Positions 51,590 through 61,636 of a DNA stretch of 64,000 nucleotides are shown in pieces. The position numbers and the translations under genes were made by a program. This stretch comes from Tranzscheliella williamsii (taxonomy: Eukaryota; Basidiomycota; Ustilaginomycetes; Ustilaginales; Ustilaginaceae), in the NCBI GenBank assembly GCA_023212725.1, contig JALBYF010000001.1, forward strand, positions 62,001 through 126,000. Reading direction: 5' to 3'. Within the stretch, counting starts at the first letter, position 1. Each line of letters starts with the position of its first letter. The notes beneath the pieces were generated by a model. It was given only the letters and a program-made list of their open reading frames with translations, was not told the DNA's origin and searched no databases.

Positions 51590-52778
51590 CTCGAATAAAA
51601 GCTTCACGTAACTGCCGATGATCGTGCTGATCTCACGCGCCTACTCTCCATATATGGTAGGGGAAATGTTGTTGCAGAGACATGGCACTTGTGTCGGGCG
51701 CCCTCGAGCAACAAGAGGCCATTTGCGGACCTAGTCTGGTTGAGGGCCGAGCGCCCGAATACGGAAGGAGCGGGAAGCTCATGCGACAACCGCGTCGGCG
51801 TTATGTGGGGTGGGCACGGGGCGTCTGCGGGCGGCGAGTCAGAAGGTGGCCGAAATGAGATCCACTCGACTTTCCTGTTTGTGGACGGTTGCCAACTACG
51901 GCCGGCATGGGGGGGCAGGTAACTGCAGACGAGTCAACGGCGGTGTGAACCCACAACGACCCACACAGACAAGATTCGCGGCACGGCATCATCTTACGCG
52001 CCAGGCCAGGTACAGTAAAATACGGCGACATATCTCGGCGCTAAGCAGTACGCATGCCATGGCTGCCGAGTCGGAATTCACCGCCGTGCAATCACAATGC
52101 ACGCCCAACAGCGCCACCCGCTGGACTAAGCCTGAGAACATTGTGCTACATTCATAGCCAGCATCTGTACAGAAACCGTGTTGTGAACAGACAGAACATG
52201 GACAGATGGACCGAGGATGTGTGCACCGAAGCTGTGGTAGTGTAGGATAGGTGATGGAGGCAGGGTGTGCGTATATTGATGTCAGATCGCACAACTGGGC
52301 GGTCTACCGTACGTGTCGGAATTTAGTCTTCTACTCCCGATTAGGGAGTGTTGTTTGTTGCCACTGGGGATGGAATTGCGAAGACCGAGCTTGGCTGCTG
52401 CGCGCTGCTGCGCGTTGATGCTGAGCTGTGCCAACGTGTATGTATTTGCAAAGCCGGGCACGAGCCTTGCTCAAAAAGATTAACAGTCTCACATTCACAT
52501 TCTGATTATATTAGAATTGGGATCTGCGTGCCGGTGCCACGTAGGCTCGCTCTCTCGCGGGCGGTAAACCCACGCTGGCCGCCGTCCAGCTTCCAAGTCC
52601 GCCCCGTGCCACAGTCGGCCTTGTGCATTCCATAAAAAGGACAGCAAGCGCAGCAGCTTGTCGGCGCCGACCTTCCTTCACCACCGCCTCGGCCTGCTCT
52701 CCCTTCCTTGTTCAGCAACCTCGTCCAAAGTTTTTTCCAGTCGAGGTCTCCTATCCGCTGCCTTGTCTATTTCTCAAG
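51590..52778. other. 1.2 kb intergenic region between APC1 and PDI1
   Basis: This region holds the APC1 3' end and the PDI1 promoter. A CCACGT core at 52537-52542, about 240 bases before the PDI1 start, resembles the CCACG half of ER-stress elements, but the match is weak. No gene or RNA gene is supported. Confidence 0.4.
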
Positions 52779-54389
52779 ATGCGATTCACTCGCTCCGCTC
52801 TCGCGGCTGGTCTGGCCACCGCCGCCACCCTTCTGTCGGTGGAAGCTTCCTCTTCCTCTTCCGAAGTTCTCGTCCTTGGAAAGGACAACTTCACCGCTAG
52901 CGTCCAGAACGAGGTAAGTCTGCCGTGCTCTCCTTTATGATCTGGCTAGTCTACATCGTTACTCATCCCAGTTCGCCATTTTGGCCGATACTCGTCTTCC
53001 TATCGACAGCCTTTGATGCTCGTCGAATTTTATGCTCCTTGGTGTGGACACTGCAAGGCGCTTGCTCCTGAGTACGACAAGGCCTCGTCCGAGCTCTCGA
53101 GCGAGAGTATCAAGCTCGCCAAGGTGGACTGTACCGAAGAGCAAGAGCTCTGCGCCGAACACGGCATCGAAGGCTTCCCCACCCTCAAGGTCTTCCGAGA
53201 AGGTTCCTCCTCCGATTATAACGGCAACCGAAAGGCCGATGGGATCGTATCGTACATGAAGAAGCAGTCCCTCCCAGCTCTTTCGGTTGTCACGCCGGAC
53301 AACTTCACTGACTTCAAGAGCAAGGACCGAGTCGTCGCCGTCGCTTACCTCGACAAGGCGGACGAAGCGCATTTCTCTACTATCAACACGATCGCCAACA
53401 AGCTTCGAGACAACTACCTCTTTGGTGTTTCACACGATGACTCGCTCGCCAAGCAGGCCGGCGTCCAAGCTCCCGCCCTGGTCCTCTACCGACAGTTTGA
53501 CGAGCCAGAGATCAAGTACCAAAAGGCGATCAACGAGGAGGACGTCACCGCCTTCCTCAAGGCCGAGTCCATCCCCCTCATCGACGAGCTCAGCGCCGAG
53601 AACTTTATGGCCTACGCTGAATCTGGCTTGCCCCTTGGCTATCTCTTTGTCGACCCTGAGTCCAAGGATCTCAAGGCCCAGGTAGAGTCTCTGAAGCCCC
53701 TGGCCAAGGCCAACAAGGGTAAGATCAACTTCTGCTGGATCGACTCAGTCAAGTACGCTGCCCACGCCAAGGCTCTCAACATTCAGACCGAGTCCTGGCC
53801 TGCATTTGCCATCCAAGACATTGAGCAGAACCTCAAGTACCCTCTCGAGGATATCTCATCTGACCTGGTCAACAAGGTCGCCGACTTTGTCTCCCAGTAC
53901 AGCTCTGGCGCCATCAAGCCCTCGATCAAGTCGGAGCCCGTTCCCAAAGATCAGGATGGCCCCGTGCACGTCCTTGTTGCTGACGAGTTCGATGCTATTG
54001 CGGGTGACGATTCCAAGGACAAGCTGATCGAGTTCTACGCGCCGTGGTGTGGTCACTGCAAGAAGCTGGCTCCCACCTACGACACGTTGGGCGAAAAGTA
54101 CCGCTCTCACAGGGACAAGGTCCTAATTGCCAAGATGGATGCCACCGCCAACGACATCCCGCCCTCGGCCGGTTTCCAGGTGCAGTCGTTCCCCACCATC
54201 AAGTTCCAGGCCGCTGGCAGCCCCGACTGGATCGAATTCACCGGCGACCGCTCGCTCGAAGGCTTTGCCGACTTCATCGCCCTCAACGGCAAGCACAAGG
54301 TCTCGGTCGAACTCGACCCTGTCAACATCACCGAGTCCGAGCATGCTTCCCCCGCCAAGGTCGAACATGGTCACCACGAGGAGCTGTAA
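52779..54389 (+). CDS. PDI1: Protein disulfide isomerase
   Basis: Two exons, 52779-52913 and 53010-54389, encode 504 residues. The 96-base intron begins GTAAGT and ends GACAG and keeps the frame. A signal peptide opens the protein (MRFTRSALAAGLATAATLLSVEA). The a domain follows, with active site APWCGHCK (C57 and C60), then b and b' thioredoxin folds without cysteines, and the a' domain with APWCGHCK (C392 and C395). The enzyme forms and reshuffles disulfides in the ER lumen. The C-terminus is HEEL rather than HDEL; this should still work as a retrieval signal. The acidic c-tail is short. The alternative acceptor at 52971 leads to a stop within 15 codons, which supports the chosen splice site. 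Confidence 0.97.
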
Positions 54390-55105
54390 GCGCACTTGCT
54401 CAACATGCCCAAAATCTAGCCTCTATACACACTCTCCCTTGCTGTCGCCCATGCAGCCAGGGCCTTTACTGTGCCCCTTTCACTCGGGGCATGTCTACAC
54501 ACACAATGTCATTCCGCATTGCTCGCATCAGCCGTCCATCGCTGTGTGTGGTAAAATAGACCCCGCCGGAAGCCGTTCGGCAAGCTTCGGCAAATTTGAG
54601 CGCATTTCAGAGCCGCGTTTTGAGTTGAATGGTGTTAGAGTGAGAGAGCAAGGGAGGAGGCTGCCTCTGTTAGATTGATTCGTGAGGAAGTGACGCGTGA
54701 AGACAAGTTTCGGAGCCGACAAAGCTGAGCTGGAAGGCGCACGGATGACCTGGCGTGGGCTTGTCTGTGCCACGTTCAGCCGTGCCTGGTCCAGTCAAGC
54801 TTCCGTTCAGACGGCATCAACCTAGACCCATCCGACATCTTACCGATCATCTGTCACGGTAGCCCTCGTCTCGCTCACCGGCCCCCCCCCATTTGCCTTG
54901 ACTGCACCGCACAGCAGTGTCGCTCGGCCTCAGCGACATACGCGCAAGAGACAGGTACCGGCTACTTGCATCTCAGCATCGAACATCCCGCTCGTGTAAC
55001 AGAATCACCGCTGTCGTTCGCTCGTCCCTTCTCAACACTTCTTGCGAAGAACACCGGTGTTGCTTTTTTGAAGGTCCACGGGCTGAGAACCAGTCATCTA
55101 CCGTA
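54390..55105. other. Intergenic region between PDI1 and SEC24
   Basis: These 716 bases contain the PDI1 3' end and the SEC24 promoter. The frame of SEC24 is open upstream to 54917, but without an ATG before 55106. No other feature is seen. Confidence 0.5.
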
Positions 55106-58100
55106 ATGAACCCACAGCAGGGCCAGCCCGCGCAGGGCTACCCGCAACAAGCGCCGTTTCAAGGCCAGATGCCTCCCCGACCTGGCCAGCCACCGATGTT
55201 GCCACAGCAGCATCTGCAACATCCGCAGCAGCAGCATCAACAGCAGCAGCAGCAAGGCGCTCGACCGCCGCCACCGGCAGGGACACAGCCGAGGCCCGCC
55301 CCAGGCATGCCGTTTGCGAGGCCCTCGGTCTCGCCAGCACCGCCAGGCGGGCCAACCGCTCCTCACCCTCATCACTCGTCTATGTATCCTCAAGGAGCAC
55401 GACCGCCGGCTCAGCGTCCCTTTGGTTCTGCACCACACGGCGCGCCAAGCCCTCAGAACGGACTCCATCCGAATCAGGCTCCTCAAGGTAGGATCAGCCC
55501 GCGGCCTCCCGCTCCGCAAGGCGGCATGCCCCAGCAGGTCCGGCAGCCGTCTCTCGACGCACAGATGGCAGGCATGAGCATGCAAGCTAGACAGCCCAGC
55601 CCCGCTCCGGCGGGCGGCATGCAGTCTCCGCCACCGGCCGACCTGGCGGACCAAGGACCTGCCAAGACCAAGAGGAGCGCGCGAGCCTACCATACGGATG
55701 CACAGGCTCAGCCCGCCGCCGGCTGGAATGACGCTCCCACCCAACCAAATCCGCCACAGGCTTCATGGCAGCAGGCCGCCGCCGCCAGAGTGGCTCAGCA
55801 CGAGAGTCAATATGACGCCAATGGTGCCGACTCTGCACTCGACCAGATGCCAGGACAGCGCAACGTGCTCTCGCCGGCTCAAGCCGCCCATAACCGCGCC
55901 ATGATGGGCCAAGCAGGTCCCGGCGGGGCGGGTGCTCGGCCCAACATGCCGCAGCAACAGCAGAGCACTGTGCCTGGCATGCAAGCCGCGCTCGGCCCGC
56001 AAGCCGGCGGAGCCATCAATCAGCCCCCGCATCAAGCCGGCCAGCGCTTCGCCGGGCCCCGGTCCAAGATCGACCCCGACCAGATCCCAAGCCCTGTAGA
56101 GATGCAAGATGCCGACCAAGAGTTTTTCGACAAGGAGTGGTTCGCGACATGCGGCCGAGGTGGCATGCCGCTCAGCACCACGAGCTTCGCTGCCGTCGAC
56201 CAGGGTAACTGCTCTCCGCGCCATCTGCGTCTGACGACGTACAGCATGCCAGCCACGGACGAGCTCGCCACGACTTCCCAGCTTCCGCTCGCACTGATGC
56301 TGCAGCCGTTTGCCCAGCTTCGTCCGGATGAGGCGCCGGTGCCTGTTGCTACCTTTGGCGAGAGCGGACCGCCGAGATGCAAGCGCTGTCGTGCCTACAT
56401 CAACGCCTGGTGCATATTTATCGAGGGCGGCCAGAAATGGTCCTGCAATCTGTGTGGAACGGCTACCGAGGTGGCCGCCGACTACTTTTGCAACCTCGAC
56501 ACCAGCGGGCGGCGTGTCGACTTTGACCAGCGACCAGAGCTGTCGCGAGGCTCAATCGACTTTGCAGTGCCCAAAGAGTACTGGGCTATCCAGTCCACGC
56601 CTCCCTCATCGGTGCTGTTGCCCGTGGCGCCCGCTAGCACCCGAACCGAAACTGCCAAGCTGTCCCCCAAGCCGGACCAGAACGCCAACGAATACGAAGG
56701 AACCACCTTGGGACTCAGCGGCCAAGGTGCCCAAGCCGCTAAGTCCGCCACGAAGGCCGCCAACGAGGCTTTCAACCAGCTGCAGATTGGCAAAGGTAGG
56801 ACAACGGTACGCGCGCCCCGACCCTTGACGTACCTCTTCGCTATCGACGTCAGCTACAGTTCTGTCCGCTCCGGGGCGCTCAAGAACTCTGTTGACTCGA
56901 TCCGCGAAAGCTTGTACGGCCCCAAGGCGGATGCAGAGGGCGGCGCCAACGGCGTGCCGGACGCCGATCCGAACGCGGGACCTGGCTTCGGTCTGCCTCA
57001 CGGCAGCAAGGTAGCCATTATTACCTTTGATCGTGCTCTTCACTTCTACAACCTCAGCGCCGAGCTCGATCAGGCTCAAATGCTCGTTGTCGGCGATATC
57101 GACGAGCCTTTTGTGCCCATCAGCGACGGCCTCTTGGCCGACCCGTGGGACTCGCGTCATCTGATCGAGGGCCTGCTCGACAATCTGCCCAATCTCTTCG
57201 CCGAGAGTATGGTGGGCGACGCTGCTCTGGGTGCAGCTATTCGCGGCGCCCAGGCGGCGCTCTCCACGATTGGCGGGCAGGTCAACATCTTCCTCTCCAC
57301 GATCCCCACCCTTGGACCCGGGGCTCTGAAGCACCGAGAAGACACCAAGCTGTACGGCACAGACAAGGAAAAGAACCTGTTTGTGCCGCAAGACGGTTTT
57401 TACCGCGGTGTGGCAGAGGAGTGCGTGGACGCCGGTATCGGTGTCAACGTGTTCTTCTTCCCTTCGCAGTACATCGACGTTGCTACGATCGGGATGCTGC
57501 CGGGCTTGACTGGCGGAGAGGTCTACTTCCATCCTCGGTTCGACTCGGTTCGTGATGGCGTCAAGCTGCAGAGCGAGATTCGACGTACGATCCTGCGAGA
57601 GACGGTGTACAACGTCACCATGCGGCTGCGCTGCTCCAACGGGCTGCGGGTCGCGGATCACTTTGGCAACTTTTTCCAGCGAAACGTCACCGACCTCGAG
57701 GTGGGCAACATGGACGCGGACAAGTGCATTGCTGCGCTGATCAAGCATGAGGGCAAACTGGACGAAAAGCACGAGGCGCATTTCCAGTGCGCGGTGCTGT
57801 ATACAACGGCCGAGGGCGAACGCAGGGTTCGGTGCCACAACATTGCGGTCCCCATTACGTCCCTGCTGGGCAACGTATTCCGGTACGCCGATATGGACAG
57901 CACGGTGGCGTACTGCACCAAGGAGGCGATCTCGTTGGCTCACACCAAGCCGCTCAAGGAGGTGCGGCACTATCTGACAGACAAGTGCGTCAAGATCTTG
58001 CTCGCCTACCGACGGAACTGTGCGTCGTCGACCAGTCCAGGCCAGCTGATCCTGCCGGAGAGTTTCAAGCTGTTCCCGCTGTATACGCTTGCGATCAACA

Positions 58101-58738
58101 AGACCAAATGCATCAAGGGCGGCAACGTGACGTCGGACGTGCGTGCATTCTACATGCGCTTTTTCCGGGCGCAGGGGGTGGGCGCGATCATGGCGATGCT
58201 GTATCCGCGGATGATTGCGCTGCACACCATGACGGATGCGGACGGCGCGCCGATCAAGCTGCAGCAGGACGATGGCAGCACGCTGGATGGGGTGCGGATC
58301 AAGACGCCACCGCTGATGCGGCCCTCGTATCTGCGCATGGAAGGGCACGGCGCGTATCTGCTCGAGAACGGCGAGATGTGCATCTTGTGGCTCGGTGCAG
58401 CTGCCAACCCGCGGCTGCTGGAAGACCTGTATGGCGTGAGCAGCCTCGAGGAGATCGATCCGCGCATGACGCGTCTGCCAAAGCTGCCCACGCGTCTCTC
58501 GCAGCAGGTCCGCGCCATCATCCAGTCGTTTGCCGCGCAGAGGAACAAGCCCGAGCTGCCCGTCCTGATCGCACGGCAGAACCGCGACGGCACCGAGGTC
58601 GAGCTCGCCAACAGCCTGGTCGAGGACCAGAACAACGACGCAATGAGCTACGTCGACTACCTCTGCCACGTCCACCGCATCATCAGCTCCGACATGACCT
58701 CCGGCAAGGACGAGTCGTCTTCCTGGTTCTCCTCCTGA
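55106..58738 (+). CDS. SEC24: COPII coat cargo adaptor Sec24
   Basis: One exon of 1210 residues begins MNPQQGQPAQGYPQQ at 55106. Sec24 pairs with Sec23 in the inner COPII coat and selects cargo for export from the ER. The first 310 residues are Pro/Gln/Gly-rich and disordered, including a Gln run coded by CAG repeats near 55240. The Sec23/Sec24 zinc finger lies near residue 424 (CKRCRAYINAW, then WSCNLCG). The trunk domain follows (RPLTYLFAIDVSYSSVRSG, GSKVAIITFDRALHFYNL, FFFPSQYIDVATIGMLPGLTGG). After it come the beta-barrel (RETVYNVTMRLRCSNGLRV), the helical domain (VRHYLTDKCVKILLAYRRNC) and the gelsolin-like domain (LENGEMCILWLGAAANPRLL). The protein ends after VHRIISSDMTSGKDE and a short Ser tail. 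The trunk acidic cargo pocket was not checked residue by residue. Confidence 0.97.
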   Translation: MNPQQGQPAQGYPQQAPFQGQMPPRPGQPPMLPQQHLQHPQQQHQQQQQQGARPPPPAGTQPRPAPGMPFARPSVSPAPPGGPTAPHPHHSSMYPQGARPPAQRPFGSAPHGAPSPQNGLHPNQAPQGRISPRPPAPQGGMPQQVRQPSLDAQMAGMSMQARQPSPAPAGGMQSPPPADLADQGPAKTKRSARAYHTDAQAQPAAGWNDAPTQPNPPQASWQQAAAARVAQHESQYDANGADSALDQMPGQRNVLSPAQAAHNRAMMGQAGPGGAGARPNMPQQQQSTVPGMQAALGPQAGGAINQPPHQAGQRFAGPRSKIDPDQIPSPVEMQDADQEFFDKEWFATCGRGGMPLSTTSFAAVDQGNCSPRHLRLTTYSMPATDELATTSQLPLALMLQPFAQLRPDEAPVPVATFGESGPPRCKRCRAYINAWCIFIEGGQKWSCNLCGTATEVAADYFCNLDTSGRRVDFDQRPELSRGSIDFAVPKEYWAIQSTPPSSVLLPVAPASTRTETAKLSPKPDQNANEYEGTTLGLSGQGAQAAKSATKAANEAFNQLQIGKGRTTVRAPRPLTYLFAIDVSYSSVRSGALKNSVDSIRESLYGPKADAEGGANGVPDADPNAGPGFGLPHGSKVAIITFDRALHFYNLSAELDQAQMLVVGDIDEPFVPISDGLLADPWDSRHLIEGLLDNLPNLFAESMVGDAALGAAIRGAQAALSTIGGQVNIFLSTIPTLGPGALKHREDTKLYGTDKEKNLFVPQDGFYRGVAEECVDAGIGVNVFFFPSQYIDVATIGMLPGLTGGEVYFHPRFDSVRDGVKLQSEIRRTILRETVYNVTMRLRCSNGLRVADHFGNFFQRNVTDLEVGNMDADKCIAALIKHEGKLDEKHEAHFQCAVLYTTAEGERRVRCHNIAVPITSLLGNVFRYADMDSTVAYCTKEAISLAHTKPLKEVRHYLTDKCVKILLAYRRNCASSTSPGQLILPESFKLFPLYTLAINKTKCIKGGNVTSDVRAFYMRFFRAQGVGAIMAMLYPRMIALHTMTDADGAPIKLQQDDGSTLDGVRIKTPPLMRPSYLRMEGHGAYLLENGEMCILWLGAAANPRLLEDLYGVSSLEEIDPRMTRLPKLPTRLSQQVRAIIQSFAAQRNKPELPVLIARQNRDGTEVELANSLVEDQNNDAMSYVDYLCHVHRIISSDMTSGKDESSSWFSS

Positions 58739-59497
58739 TCTCGCACGCCGCACCCATCTTCTCCCCCCGCCACGGTCCCATGTACACGCTGCCATGCCTC
58801 TGCCAAGTCTCCCTCTTGTATGTCCGCCCTTGCTCCCCTCGCTTCTCGCCCTTCGAAACATGCCCCAGATCGCTTCTCCCTCCAAAGCGGCATTGCTCAA
58901 GTCTGGTTGCGCTAGTTGCCCTTCCGCGCGCTCTTTCTCTCGCTGTGACAACCGCAGTTGCGGGCGCTTGTGAACGGGTTAAAGCGCATGTTCTGGTTTA
59001 AAACGGCAAACAGATGCTAAGCAGAAGACACACAGAGGGTAAGCAGCGCAACAGCGAGTCCAACACTCAACAAATCACCCATCAACGCGCTTCACTGGCG
59101 AAACCCGGACTGGAACATGTTAGAACCGTAAAGCAAATTATGTGCTTGAACCTCTGGCTTGAATCAGCAGCAGCTGAGGATCCACGTTATGAGCCCGTGT
59201 CCAGCCACGGCGCGTCACGTTTCGCGTTGATTACGAGTCGACTTCTGTGACTTTGGAACGATGCGACTGCGAGCGGTCAAGCCATATGTCAGGGCACAGT
59301 CACGATAATCCCAAGTATTGCTGAGTGATAGTGTGAGTGACAGTGGTGAGTGACAGTGTGAGTGACGGTGTCGGTCTTGTCGTGCGAGAGTGTGAGTATT
59401 TGACAGCCCGCCGAAGCGATCTGCTGCTTGGCTGCTCACCACCTCTACCTCGCAAGACAGCTGCAGATACTGTTGCGACACGCTTGCTCTGTTCACT
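58739..59497. other. Intergenic region between SEC24 and the SHB17-thymidylate synthase gene
   Basis: These 759 bases hold no gene. The TGAGTGACAGTG repeat at 59321-59371 is close to the downstream start codon and probably lies in its promoter or leader. Confidence 0.5.
59321..59371 (+). repeat. TGAGTGACAGTG imperfect tandem repeat
   Basis: Units of TGAGTGATAGTG, TGAGTGACAGTGG, TGAGTGACAGTG and TGAGTGACGGTG follow one another about 130-175 bases before the fusion gene start. Related motifs occur at 44795-44852 and, in the other orientation, near 31935 and 32086. Confidence 0.75.
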
Positions 59498-61332
59498 ATG
59501 GCGATGCCCCGAGTCTTCCTGGCGCGGCACGGCGAGACCGAGTGGTCGATCTCCGGCCAGCATACGGGGCGCTCCGACATCCCGCTGACGCCGCACGGCG
59601 AGGAGGTGATGCGGCAGCTGGCGCCCAGCATTGTCGGCGTCGGCAACGGCAAGCTGATCGACCCGACCAGGCTCAACCACATCTTTGTCAGTCCGCGCAA
59701 GCGGTCGCAGCGCACGCTCGAGATCATGTTTGAGCACTTGGCTCCCTCTGACCGCGCCGATATTCCGGACACCGAGATCGTCCAGGACTGCCGCGAGTGG
59801 GACTATGGCGCGTACGAAGGGCTCAAGACAGACGACATCCGCAAGTCGCATCCCGGCTGGGACATCTGGACCGAAGGCACCCCGGACCATCCCGAGCGGC
59901 CCGCCGACCTGCCGGGAGAATCGGCACAGCACATGTCCGACCGCGTCGACGCGCTCATCGCCCGAATTCGCCAGCTCCAGTCCGGCCACGTAGACAAGCG
60001 CAACCGCGGCGACGATGTGCGCGGCAAATCTTGCGACGTTCTGCTCGTCTGCCACGGCCACTTTAACCGCGTCTTCATCGCCCGCTGGCTCGGCCTGCCG
60101 CTCCCCAACGGCAAACTCTTCGAGATGGATCCCGGCGGAATGGTGGTCCTAGGCTACGCCCACCACTCGTTCAGCGAACCCACCGTCGCAGGCATCTTCT
60201 CCTCCAAGACCGGGCCCCGCGCCGACAACAACGGCTCAGCCACCGGCCCCGGCAGCGTGGCCCAACACCAAGAGTCGCAGTACCTTGAGCTGGTCTCCCG
60301 TGTCATCGCCTCTGGTGAACACCGGCCCGACCGCACAGGCACGGGCACCCTGGCCCTCTTTGCACCGCAGCCGTGCCTGCGCTTCGACCTCTCGGACAAC
60401 ACGCTGCCGCTGCTCACCACCAAGCGTGTCTTCTTTCGCGGCGTCCTGGAGGAGCTGCTCTGGTTCGTCGCCGGCAAGACCGACTCCCAGCTTTTGACGC
60501 AAAAGGAGGTCCATATCTGGGACGGCAACGGTTCCAGAGAGTTTCTCGACGCCCGCGGGCTGCAGCATCGCCGCCAGGGCGACCTCGGTCCGGTCTACGG
60601 CTTCCAGTGGCGCCACTTTGGCGCCGAGTACAAGGACTGCGACACCGACTATACGGGCCAGGGCGTCGACCAGCTCAAGCAAGTGATCGACAAGATCAAG
60701 CACGACCCCACCGACCGCAGGATCATCATGAGCGCCTGGAATCCCAAGGGTAAGTGCGGCGGTATGTCTCGCGGGGGCTGTGCGGGGTGCCTGACTGACG
60801 CGTCTTGCGCTGTGGCCGTGGTGCAGATCTGGGGCTGATGGCGCTGCCGCCGTGCCACATGTTCTGCCAGTTCTATGTCTCGAATCTGGACGCGCATGCC
60901 CGCGGCGAGGGGCGCAAGCAGCTGTCGTGCCAGATGTACCAGCGCTCGTGCGATCTGGGGCTGGGCGTGCCGTTCAACATTGGCAGCTATGCGCTGCTGA
61001 CGCGCATGGTCGCCGCGGTGACCGACTGCGACGCCAAGGAGCTGGTCCTGGCCATGGGCGACGCGCACGTCTACGCCGACCACGTCGCGCCACTGCAGAG
61101 TAAGTCCGTCTGCCGCCCCCCGCGCTGCCCCAGCGCCACCAGTCTAACCCTTTACCCCCCCACCCCACCCCCTCCGCGCCCCCGTACAGCCCAGCTCGAG
61201 CGCGACCCGCTCCCCTTCCCCAAACTCCACCTCAAGCGCGCCGTCACCGACATCGACGACTTCCGCTTCGACGACTTCGAGCTGCTCGGCTACCGCTGCC
61301 ACGCCAAGATCGACATGAAGATGAGCGTCTAG
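59498..61332 (+). CDS. Fusion: Shb17-type sugar bisphosphatase (histidine phosphatase) joined to thymidylate synthase
   Basis: Three exons, 59498-60749, 60827-61099 and 61190-61332, encode 555 residues; introns of 77 and 90 bases are GT-AG. Residues 1 to about 235 are a histidine phosphatase closest to yeast Shb17, which dephosphorylates sedoheptulose 1,7-bisphosphate. The blocks are [16 protein letters not shown] (H11), [11 protein letters not shown] (E100), VCHGHFNR (H186) and [13 protein letters not shown] Gly/Ser/Asn linker (about 236-256) follows. Residues about 257-555 are a complete thymidylate synthase: [55 protein letters not shown] with catalytic C427, [12 protein letters not shown] and [10 protein letters not shown]. 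Both domains lie in one uninterrupted exon up to residue 417, with no stop or splice signal between them. No Met suited to a separate synthase start lies in the linker. Both active sites look intact. Confidence 0.93.
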
Positions 61333-61636
61333 CCGCGCGCCCGCTACAGCCCACGCGCGCACCACACGGACAGGCAGAGATAGGAGAAGAATACATTGTA
61401 GAGCATAAGAGACAGCCGAGCGCGAGGAGCGAGGCCCCTGGGCCACAAGGTGCAGTCGTGGTACCGGATGCAGATACGGACCACGACTGCCCGTTTTGAT
61501 GCTCAGCCTCAATCAAGACATTGAGGTCGAGAAGGAGCGGGGGAATGCATGGAGGAGGATGCGAGGAGGATCGGTCAAGCGCGAGGCGGCCGCGAGCGCG
61601 CCGATGAATTGCGGAATGTGACGAGGCGACACTGCT
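61333..61636. other. Convergent 3' region between the fusion gene and RACK1
   Basis: These 304 bases contain both 3' ends and no other recognisable feature. Confidence 0.5.

Noticed and set aside
56606..58951. 781-codon open frame antisense to SEC24
   Set aside because: It mirrors the GC-rich third positions of SEC24, has no domain, and SEC24 is fully coding on the other strand.
60080..60270. A hidden intron, stop or separate start codon between the two halves of the fusion gene
   Set aside because: The frame is continuous with no stop, no convincing donor-acceptor pair and no suitable Met in the linker.
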